A stretch of 64,000 nt of DNA from assembly GCF_947179165.1 (NCBI RefSeq), contig NC_077246.1, forward strand, positions 71,830,421 through 71,894,420. Direction: 5' to 3'. Below are positions 11,892 through 22,300 of the stretch, piece after piece. The notes beneath the pieces are model-generated. The model made no database searches and had not been told where the DNA came from. It worked only from the letters and a program-made list of their open reading frames with translations. Source of the DNA: Solanum dulcamara (Eukaryota > Streptophyta > Magnoliopsida > Solanales > Solanaceae). Both the position numbers and the translations under genes were made by a program. Every line of letters starts with the position of its first letter. The first letter of the stretch is position 1.

Positions 11892-13087
11892 CCTCGGTTA
11901 TTCTATCTATTTTATGAGAAGATACTATTCGTGAATAGTAAATTTTCGTGAATAGTAAAATTCGGTGAATAGTACTATTCACGTGAATAGTAAATTTCGG
12001 TGACGGTACAGTTTGTCAGGATTGTTCGCAAAAATATTCAGAAATGATCTAGAAGGGTGTGAAGCAAATAATAATGTCGAGTACAACAAAGTTTGATGTT
12101 GAAAAGTTCAATGGGACTAATTTCTCATTATGGAAAATGAAAATAAAAGCGATATTGAGAAAAGACAATTGCTTAGCTGCAATTGAAGGCAGGCCCACAG
12201 ACTTTGTTGATGACAGCAAGTGGAACGACATAGACAGCAACGCAGTTGCTGATCTACACTTGGCACTAGCTGATCAAGTATTGTCTAGTGTGGCAGAAAA
12301 GCGGACGGCGAAGGAAATATGAGATACTCTTACAGGGTTGTATGAGGCCAAGTGTCATGCCCCGGGAGAGTACCCTAGACGTAACCGGCACCCGAATGCC
12401 ATTTCTGACCTCCGAGCGAACCACTTGGTACAGTCACTCATTCATTCAAGCACATTCTCTTAGCGGAAACTCAATTAAGGAAATTACGTCTCATAACATA
12501 AGGGCCGAAGGCCAAACATTTACAATCAAAGAAGATAATCAAAATAGGACTTCTCAAAATGACTGCTCGACCTCCCACACTCCAGTCTATGAAGCCTCTA
12601 TTCAAGTTTAAAAGGTGACAATGACAAGTCCATGGCTACCGACAATCTGAATAAAGAAAAGACAATCAAAACTGTACAATAAGGCACAATATCCTCCGGA
12701 AACTAGGAGGACTCACCGACTGGCTGGAAGTGTATGTGGATCTGCAACGGAGCGCCGGTTGATGATCTCTAGTACCTGTCTCTGCATCATGAAATAATGC
12801 AGGCCAAATGGCGTCAGTACATGGAATGTACGAGTATGTAAAATGGCCGAATACAACGAACATTAAGGAAGAATAAATCAACTCGGGAGCTCAACTCAAA
12901 AAGGAATGACAACTCAATCAAATGTCCTAAGTCCAAACAAGAATATGATTTAGACTAGACCAATCATATACAATTCAACTCAATTTGACTCAGATTACTA
13001 TCAAAACATATTTGGGAGTTTCTCTTAACCGACAACCAACACTTACAAGCCAGTGAAGGTACAACGAAACGACGTCATTGCCACGCT

Positions 13088-13114
13088 CGTTCATACCTTG
13101 CCAGGGCATGAACG
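13088..13114. other. Conserved hairpin in the nested LTR
   Basis: CGTTCATACC and GGCATGAACG form the same stem as at 2336-2362, with a single mismatch. Confidence 0.7.
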
Positions 13115-14097
13115 ACGAACACTCATGGATCCAATCCAACCAGGTCCTATAATGTCAGGACAAAAGCTCTTGGGGAAGCATCCGACTTTAACGGTTCAAT
13201 CCCCCCTACGTTTGTCAACACAGGTATTGAGTTTGAGTATGGACTATACTCTTGCCCAATTCGGTGCTCGATACTCCTCCCAAGACTCAATGCTCATAAA
13301 ACTCCATCAAATCAACTTAATCAACTCATATCAACAAGTCTCATTACAACCTTGTCAACTCATCAACTCTATCACAATCAAATCTCAATCTCAATGTTCA
13401 ATCTCAATCATATCTTCAAGGAAGTTTTAAATGCACATATATAATATCATCTAGATATAATCAATCATTACCTCCATCCATTTGAGAAAATCCTTGTGAC
13501 TCATCACATCCTCAAGACTTCAAATCGACATTTTTATAATAAGCAACATGTTTAAGAAAATAGTATACTTTATCAAGTCTACATAATTAAGAAGACCAAT
13601 AAAACATATTTAGCAACTCATTTCTTCATCATCTCATACCCACATAAAGGCTCATTTTAGGAACCTCTTAGCTCAACAACATTAATACATAAATAATTAA
13701 ATAAGATGGGAATAATACTCATTCAAACATGTACCATACCAAGAAACTCCATTTTCATGGATATCTAGCCTCAAAACAAGAATAGGGCACATGGGTGGAC
13801 TCAACCCATATTTTGGATAGCCTTACATACCTTAGAATAGACTTGAAGAAAACCTTGTGGTTGGGTCTTCAATGGAAGCTTGAGGTCTTGAAGCTCTTGG
13901 AACAATTCCTTGTTGGAAATGGAGAAGAAGAAGAAGAAGAGAAAGAGAGAGATAGGCTTTCTAGGGCTTTTTCTAGAGAGAGAATGGGGCTGAAGGAAAA
14001 TGGTCCCAAAATATACAAGGCTTGGGTATATATAATTTGGGACAATTCCCAAATTGCCTTTCCTCCAAAATTCTGATAAATAAGGCCAAAACGCCCT

Positions 14098-14390
14098 TGG
14101 CGCGATAGTGGCGCGTCGCGCCCTTACAGCGCCAAGGCCAATTACGCCTAAAACCTACACAACTTTTAGTGGCGCGTAGCGCCAAGGACCAAACTACTGA
14201 GGCATGTTTCTGGCGCGATAGTGGCGCATCGCGCCCTTACAGCGCCAAGGCCATTGTTTTGAATTCTGGGAATTTGGCCTGAAAAACCCTGCACAACTTT
14301 TAGTGGCGCGTCGCGCCAGGGACCAAACTACTGAGGCATGTTTCTGGCGCGATAGTGGCGCATTGCGCCCTTACAGCGCCAAGGCCATTT
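14098..14390. repeat. GCGC-rich minisatellite in the nested LTR
   Basis: Three copies start with GGCGCGATAGTGGCGC, at about 14099, 14211 and 14346, with a period of roughly 110-135 bp. Each contains GCGCC/GGCGC palindromes and the word CCAAACTACTGAGGC between copies. Confidence 0.85.
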
Positions 14391-17300
14391 CCCCAGCAGT
14401 TGCAACCCAGGCCAAAAATGAAATTCCTGTCGTGCTAGTTCATCTTCGGATCATCATATCCTTTGACTCCGAACTCCAAAATTTACGTTCTTGGTAGCGT
14501 TGGAAAGAAGACTCGACGACCTTTAATTTGATGGGTCGTGGGCCACTAGATATACGTCTTTCAAAAGATAGGGTCGTTAAAAGTCGACCCTTACATGAAC
14601 TCGTCCTAAACTTAGTCACGATGGATCTTTTGGACTTAGATCGGTCCTAGGGGTCCTCAATGACCCCACATCACCTCCGACGCTCTTAAACTCCTCAGGG
14701 ACTCATCTTAACTCAAGCACATACTTCGAAATAAATGCGATGGGACCCACACGTAGACAAAGAAGGCCCAAATCTTAGGGAAAATTTTTTAGGGGTGTTA
14801 CACCAAGTCTTTACATAATAAAATCTTCTTAAAAAGAAGATTGTATACTCTTCGAATGGCAGAGTCCATGTCAGTTACTGAACACATCAATACTTTGAAT
14901 ACTCTGTTTTCGCAACTTACAATAATGGGTTGCAAAATAGAGGGTACTGAACGTGCGGAGCTTCTACTTCAAAGTCTGCCTGACTCGTATGATCAACTCA
15001 TCATCAACCTGACGAACAATACAGACAGTCTAGTTTTCGATGAAATTGCAGCCGCTGTCTTGAAAGAAGAAAATAGGCGTAAAAATAAGGAAGACAGACA
15101 AGCAAGTTCGCAGCAAGCTGAAGCTTTGATGATGGTGAGAGGAATACCAACGGAACGTGGCCCCAGTGGGAGTCACAATCATGGAAGATCTCAATCAAGA
15201 AGTAAGAAGAATATCAAGTGCTACAACTGTGGCAAGAAAGGGCACTTCAAGAAAGATTGTCGGTTCAAGAAGAAGAGTGAAAACCATGAGCCATCAAATG
15301 CTCAAGGGAATGTTGCATGTACCTCGGATGATGGCGATATTATATGTAGTGAGGCAATATCAAATAATGAAGGAAGAAAATGTTTTGCTGATGTCTGGAT
15401 CATGGACACAGGAGCAACATGGCACATGACTTCCAGGAGAGAATGGTTCCATCAATATAATCCTATCTCAGGAGGGTCTGTGTTCATGGGAAACGATCAT
15501 GCTTTGGATGTTATTGGTATTGGGTCCATCAAAATAAAGATGTATGATGGCAGGATTCGCACCATCCAGGAGGTACGACATGTAAAAGACTTAAAGAAGA
15601 ATCTATTGTCTTTAGGACAACTAGATGATAATGGATATTCGTATAAGACTCATGGTGGAGTCATGAGAATATCCAAAGGAGCGCTTGGAGTGATGAAAGC
15701 AGAAAAACTTGCTGCAAATCTATATGTGCTTAAAGGTGAAACACACCAAGAAGGAAAAGCATCAACCGCGTCAGCAAGTTCATTTGAAGAATCAACGATA
15801 ATGTGGCATCGTAAATTTGGCCATATGTCGGAACGAGGTTTGAAGATTCTTGCTGAGCAAAAACTTCTTCCAGGGCTCAAAAAGGTTTCACTACCCTTTT
15901 GTGAGCATTGTGTTACCAGCAAGCAAAATAGACTGAAGTTTAGCAGTTCCTCTGCTAAATGTAAGGAAATACTAGATCTGGTTCACTCTGATGTCTGGCA
16001 AGCACCGGTGGAGTCTCTAGGAGGAGCGAAATATTTCGTGTCATTTATCGACAATTACTCCAGGAGAAGTTGGGTGTATCCAATCAAGAGGAAGGCAGAT
16101 GTTTTTTCAGTTTTCAAAGAATTCAAAGCGCGGGTGAAACTTGAATCTGAGAAAAAGATCAAGTGTTTGAGGACAGATAATGGAGGAGAATACACTGGTG
16201 ATGAATTTAATAACTTCTGTAAACAAGAAGGTATTAAACGACAGTTCACGGTGGCATATACTCCACAACAAAATGGAGTAGCAGAGCGGATGAACAGAAC
16301 CTTATTGGAATGGACAAGAGCTATGTTGGCAACTGTAGGGTTGGAAAAACCATTCTAGGCAGAAGCAGTCAAAACTGCCTGTTATGTGATCAATCGGTCA
16401 CCATCAACCGTAATTGATCTGAAAACGCAAATGGAGATGTGGACAGGAAAACCAGCTGATTATTCTCGCTTACATATATTCGAAAGTCCTGCTTATGTTA
16501 TGTACAACACCCAAGAAAAATCGAAGTTGGATCCAAAATCCAGGGAATGCATTTTCTTAGGGTATGCTGATGGAGTCAAGGGGTATCGCTTGTGGGATCC
16601 CACAGCCCGCAAGGTGGTAATCAGCAGGGATGTTGTATTTGTTGAAAACAAGATACAAGCAAAAGAAGGTAGCACTTCAAAAGAAAAATCAGAGACTACT
16701 ATAGTTGAAGTTGAAGAAATAGAAGAAGTTCCAGTTTCTTCTGAAGCAGCACCAGAGCACGAAGAACAAGAGCAAGCTGAGATCAAAACTCCACAAGTTC
16801 GACGGTCAACTAGGGAGAGAAGAGAACCAGCTTGGCACTCAGATTATTCTATGGAGAGTAATATTGCATACTGTCTACTAACAGAAGATGGAGAGCCTTC
16901 AGCTTTTCACGAGGCTATGAAAGGCCAAGAATCATCTCTGTGGGTGGCAACAATGCAAGAAGAAATTGAAGCTCTTCATAAAAATAAAACATGGGATCTT
17001 GTTCAATTACCACAAGGAAGGAAGGCCATTGGAAATAAATGGGTCTACAAGATCAAACGCAATGGTAATGATCAAGTGGAGAAGTATCGTGCAAGATTGG
17101 TGGTGAAAGGATTCGCTCAGAAAGAAGGTATAGACTTTAATGAGATATTTTCTCCGGTGGTTCGACTCACAACAATTCGAGTGGTCCTGGCGATGTGTGC
17201 TACATTTGACTTGTACTTGGAGCAGTTAGATGTCAAAACTGCATTTCTTCATGGAGAACTTGAAGAAGAAATTTATATGCTCCAACCAGAAGGTTTTGAA

Positions 17301-18510
17301 GAACAGAGAAAAGAGAACTTGGTTTGCAGGTTGAACAAATCTCTATACGGTCTCAAACAGGCGCCGAGATGTTGGTATAAGAGATTTGATTCCTTCATTA
17401 TAAGCCTTGGATACAACAGACATAGTTCAGATCCTTGTGTTTATTACAAGAGATTTGGTGATGAAGATTTTGTTATTTTGCTGTTGTATGTTGACGACAT
17501 GTTGGTAGCAGGCCCCAACAAAGATCGTCTCACAAATTTAAAGGCACAGTTGGCTAGGGAGTTTGAAATGAAGGACTTGGGACCAGCAAACAAGATTCTA
17601 GGGATGCAAATTCACCGAGACAGAAATAATAGGAAGATTTGGCTTTCTCAAAAGAACTACTTGAAGAAAATCTTGAGACGCTTCAAGATGCAAGACTGTA
17701 AGTCAATTTCTACCCCACTTCCTATTAATTTCAAGTTATCCTCAAGTATGTGTCCTAGCAATGAAGCAGAGAGGATGGAGATGTCTCGAGTACCGTATGC
17801 ATCAGCAGTGGGAAGTTTAATGTTCGCTATGGTATGTACAAGACCTGACATTACACAAGCAGTGGGAGTGGTTAGTCGATACATGGCTAATCCTGGTAGA
17901 GAGCATTGGAATACTGTTAAGAGGATCCTGAGATACATCAAGGGTACCTCAGATGTTGCAATGTGTTATGAAGGATCAGACTTTAATGTTAAAGGTTATG
18001 TTGATTCAGATTATGCAGGTGATCTTGATAAGAGCAAGTCCACCACATGTTATGTGTTTACTCTTGCTGGAGGAGCTGTAAGCTGGGTTTCAAAACTGCA
18101 ATCTATCGTGGCTACATCTACGACAGAAGCAGAATATGTGGCACCTACACAAGCTAGCAAAGAGGCAATATGGATGCAGATGTTACTGGAGGAGCTCGGG
18201 CACAAACAAGAGAAGGTTGCTTTGTTTTGTGACAGTCAGAGCGCTTTGCATCTTGCAAAGAATCCAGCATTTCATTTAAGGACAAAGCACATACGAGTTC
18301 AATATCACTTTGTTCGTGAGAAGGTGGAAGAAGGCAGTGTGGATATTCAGAAAATTCACACTAATGACAACCTAGCAGATATGTTTATAAAGCCAATCAA
18401 CAGTAACAAGTTCATATGGTGTCGATCTTCTATTGGCCTAGCAGAAACGTAACATTGCAGTAATTGGGTAGAAAGGATGGTGTGAAGACTTAATTGATTC
18501 TCAATTAAAT

Positions 18511-18525
18511 CTTCAAGTGGGAGAA
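18511..18525 (+). other. Copia polypurine tract
   Basis: CTTCAAGTGGGAGAA lies directly before the TG of the 3' LTR, the expected place and composition for plus-strand priming. Confidence 0.85.
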
Positions 18526-18968
18526 TGCAAGATAGTCAAAATGCATTTTGAACGCATAGTCAAAAAAGGAACAAAACGCGTTTTGAACGCGTAGTCAAAA
18601 AGGGAGGTTCAATACGCGGATTTTACGCGTTTCTAATTTCCTATAAATAGAAGACCTTTTGCCCTCATTTATCCCATCCCAGAAAGAGAGAGTAAGAATA
18701 CAAAGAGAGTTATACACCAAGATAAATATTGTAGTCTTGAGTGTCCTCTTTAGTAGTTGTTCCTTTTACAAGAGAGAAGTGTTAATTATTGTTTTCTCCT
18801 TGTATTTGAGAACTGTATACTCCATATTAAAATAGTGAGATCCTTCTACCCCGTGGTTTTTCCCCTTTATCTTTTAGAGGGGTTTCCACGTAAAATTTTC
18901 GTGTCCAATTTATTTTCAATATTTTCATCATATCAAACTTTAGTTGTGGTGCTTCCTCCCCCCAAACA
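18526..18968 (+). repeat. Copia 3' LTR
   Basis: 443 bp, about 97.5% identical to the 5' LTR by eye. Several differences are CG to TG/CA (for example ACGCG in the 5' copy against ATGCA here), as expected from deamination of methylated cytosine. Promoter motifs and TATAAATA are kept, so it could fire outward into the gene at 19333. Confidence 0.95.
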
Positions 18969-18973
18969 ATTTC

Positions 18974-19332
18974 TACTATTTTTCAAATTACAAAAAATTC
19001 TTAAATTTTGTGAAATTCGAATAAATCACGTCTTGATACATCGATTAAAGTGATGTATTTGACATCCCGATACATCACATATCGATCGAATACATTGCGT
19101 GATGTATTAGAGTATATGATAGAATAAAATTTTTTATATTTTTTTTCAAATGATGGAAAATTTTAGAAAATATTCTAATATACGTTGTGTATTTAAATAA
19201 TTCATTTCCAACTCAACTTGTGCCAACTGCAAAAACCCTTCATTAAAAGTTTAAAACCCTCTTTTTAAATGGTTACGTTTTTGCTAGAAACTTCTTTCAC
19301 TGACTGTACTCTGTAAACCCTTTTACCGTAAA
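18974..19332 (+). promoter_or_regulatory. Upstream region of the DEAH11-like gene with ATACATC palindromes
   Basis: This 359-bp interval is all that separates the Copia element from the ATG. It holds a cluster of inverted GATGTAT/ATACATC words between 19035 and 19110. No clear TATA box was seen. The true promoter may have been displaced upstream of the Copia insertion. Confidence 0.45.
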
Positions 19333-22300
19333 ATGCATGATTCTTCCTCCTACAATCGCCGGTTCCCGGCACCGGCGATGTATCACCAGCACAGTTATCG
19401 TCCGTCAAATAACCGGCCATGTCGTCCTGGTTATTATTCTTCGAGTTACGAGCTTGATCGGCCGCCGGGACATTCGCACAAGTCGCCGAATTTCGTAATC
19501 CAGCTTCGTTCCGGTAACCGGAGAATCAACCGGTACGCATTAGATGCTTTAATTGAGAAATTACCGTTTGCCCCACGAAGTTCGTTTGTTTTTAGCAAAG
19601 GGTTCCTTTCTGGGTCACTGTCGTATGATCAATGGAGCGAAACGCTTGAAGTGATTGTGGAATTATGGAGAATGAGGCTTGCAGGCAGCCATTCGCTTAC
19701 TCCATGGGTTAAACGAAACGTTGAGGTTCCATCTGATGAGGATGAATTGAAGGGTAGGGTAAAAATGGTATTTTTGGAGGAGTTGAAAATGTTGTTAGTA
19801 GAGGGTGAATTGTTACAAAAGCGGAAGAAGAAATTGGAATTGTTGCGTGATGAAATTACTGAATTGTCGAGATTACTGAAGAACAGGAATAATTTGAGGG
19901 TGTGTAATGAGTTTCTGAAGAAAAGGGAAGGTCTTGAGAAGGAGAGTGATTTGATAAGGAAGAGGATAGAGGAGTTTAAAACAGGAATTGAATGTATTAT
20001 TCGACATTTGGAGGAGACGGGTTTTGAGGAGGAGGAGGAGGGTTCAAGGGTGTTTAAGATTGGGATAGAGTTTGATTGGAGTAAAATTCATTGTTTGATG
20101 AAGAGGGAGTGTCGTAGGCTTGATGATGGCTTGCCAATTTTCGCTTTCCGGCAGCAGATACTGAGGCAAATACATCATCAACAGGTGCTTAATCTATTCA
20201 TGTTTTTAATCTCATAGAGTTTAGACAATCAGGTCACTTGTTGGTGATTACATGTAAATCTCCTTATAAGCATTAGTTGGTAACCAAGTAAAAATTGATG
20301 ACTAACTTGCAGTTTAAAATTATTGATGGTGTAAAAAATCTTTACATTGTTGGTGTACTTATATCCATTATTAGTTTATCGCCCTGTTGAATATGTAAAA
20401 AACTTAAATCCTTCTCGTTATTACCGTGTTGAATAGCAGTAGCATGAATACTTACTTGCACCATAGTTCATTAGCCAAAGTAATAAGTATATGACATGTG
20501 TTTTGTGCATAAGTTTTATCAGTTAACCATGGTTGGCTTATATGCGTTCTTACCTCACTTTTATCCTTTAACTGTACCATTAACTATGGTAAATTAACAT
20601 AGAGCCTGTTTGGATTGGCTTATTTTAGGTGCTTTAAGCAGTTTTGTAGTGTTTGGTTGAAATATAAGTGTGTTCTTAAGCACTCGCTTTTAAGCCAGAA
20701 TAACAACAATAAGTCAAAAGTCATAATTTAAAAATCCTAATCATGGTTTTTGACTTATTAGCCATAAGTTATAAGTCCATCCAAACAGGCTCATAGTTTG
20801 GTGCATGCACCAGGTCGGATAATTTCTTCTTTTTTTTTTTTTTTGGGGGGGGGGGGGTATGGGGAGAGCAGGCGTGTACGCAAACCAACCAAATGCTCCT
20901 CTCCCTTCCCCGTCCCATTGCATTTATGAGAATACACAAACTTGTGACATAGAGAATGCCTTAGAGCAACTATACCTTGTGTGAGGGCTTATCCTCTACC
21001 TTACTCTGCAAACAAAAAGCCTGAGGATTCATAGATGCAGAATGGCCCATTCTTGTTGGTTTCTCTCCAGTAATTGATTTTTGTGAAGAGACCAGTGCTA
21101 TATGAGAAGAATTCCTACTATCACAGTGGATATTACAACTTTATGCACATGAAATGATGAAAAGGTCAGCAGTGAGAAGGGGTAGCCCTAACCAAAGCAG
21201 AAGCTTTTTATTTTACTTAAAAGCTATTGTTTTCAGTGGTAACAGATATCGGCATTGATAGCCCTATATCCTTGCCAATGGATAAGTTCCGACTAGGTAC
21301 CATAATGGGTATATATCAGTATATGCTTTTGTAGTTCCAATCCATGTAATCCACAATTTTGTGCAAACAACTGAACCCAACAAATCCAAGGAAATCTGTT
21401 CTCATTAACATTAGAACTTTCATCATCATTATAAAATGTTTTTCTTTCCACTGGAAGAAAAATGTGGAAGGCAACATTTTTCACAGAGTAAGGAGCCAGC
21501 TGAATTGCCAATTAATTTAGATTTTTAATTCTAAAAACATCTACTAAATTTTAAAAAATATGTTAGGGTAAATTAGTCAAATTTAATTTCTTAGTATTTA
21601 TAATAAATATATTAAAGGAATTGTTACAATAAAAATCTAATTAAGTTAGGTAAGTGTAATATTGTAACTATGAGGAAGATCAGGGTTATAAAGAGAAACC
21701 TGAGGAGAGGTCACTTAAATTATCCGTAAAAATAAACAATAGCACTCCCTCTAAAAATAAACAATAGTACTCCCTCAGGGATCAGGGACATATTAAGTGG
21801 TTCTTTTATCTTTTCATTTTGGTCCAAAATAAGTAGTGTTTCACATTATCAAGAAGATAGTAATTGTTTCCTTTCAATCCAGTCTAACATTTAATCACAA
21901 ATGCCGTTTTGATATTGACTTTGTGAAAAAGGATATTTTAGACTGTTGAATTCCTTTTTCCTGAAGATCTTTTGATTGCTCCTAGCGTACTTGTGTAATA
22001 TTAATTACTTACCAATCATTTGAGTTTAATTGTTTGAGCTTCTTTCTTTGTTTTTCTTATATATTTATTACTTTTATAATCTAGATGGTTGTATCTTTTA
22101 GGTGACTGTCTTAATTGGTGAGACTGGATCAGGAAAAAGTACTCAATTGGTTCAATTCCTTGCTGATTGCGGGGTAACTGGTAATGGGTCTATAGTTTGC
22201 ACTCAACCTCGGAAACTTGCAGCGAATTCTTTGGCACAAAGGGTGAAACAGGAAAGTGAAGGGTGTTACGAAGATACCTCTGTCATCTGCTATCCGTCAT

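Larger units (their letters stand above)
12353..14802 (+). mobile_element. Nested solo LTR inside the Copia gag (2450 bp)
   Basis: It starts TGTCATGCCCCGGGAGAG and ends GGGGTGTTACA, with the duplication CCAAG at 12348-12352 and 14803-14807. It shares ends, hairpin and GCGC-rich repeats with 1167-4484 and is 868 bp shorter. No coding region or PBS is visible. It must be younger than the Copia element it interrupts. Confidence 0.85.
12074..18452 (+). pseudogene. Copia gag-pol, disrupted
   Basis: One frame runs from ATG 12074 to TAA 18452 when the nested element (12353-14802) and one 5-bp repeat are set aside, about 1307 codons. Order: gag (from 12074), CCHC zinc knuckle near 15219-15260 (CYNCGKKGHFKKDC), protease with DTGA near 15402, GAG-pre-integrase, integrase with the D, D and E residues (..HSDVW, RTDNGGEY, QNGVAERMN), reverse transcriptase with YVDD near 17488, and RNase H ending with the NLADMF block. 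The order integrase before reverse transcriptase is diagnostic of Copia. Breaks: TGA at 12319-12321 where the family has Trp, the nested insertion directly after, and TAG at 16356-16358 where the family has Trp. Both stops are G-to-A changes in TGG. Confidence 0.95.
11437..18968 (+). mobile_element. Ty1/Copia LTR retrotransposon, Tnt1/Tork type, with nested insertion
   Basis: A complete element bounded by 442- and 443-bp LTRs (TGCAAGATAG..CAACA / ..CAAACA) and a perfect 5-bp duplication, ATTTC, at 11432-11436 and 18969-18973. It carries a PBS next to the 5' LTR, a single gag-pol frame, and a polypurine tract before the 3' LTR. Without the 2450-bp nested element and its duplicated 5 bp it is about 5.1 kb, usual for the Tork lineage. 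The LTRs differ at about 11 positions plus one indel (about 2.5% by eye), so insertion is fairly recent. It is inactive as it stands because of two nonsense codons and the nested insertion. Its 3' LTR ends 364 bp before the DEAH11-like start codon, in the same direction. Confidence 0.95.
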
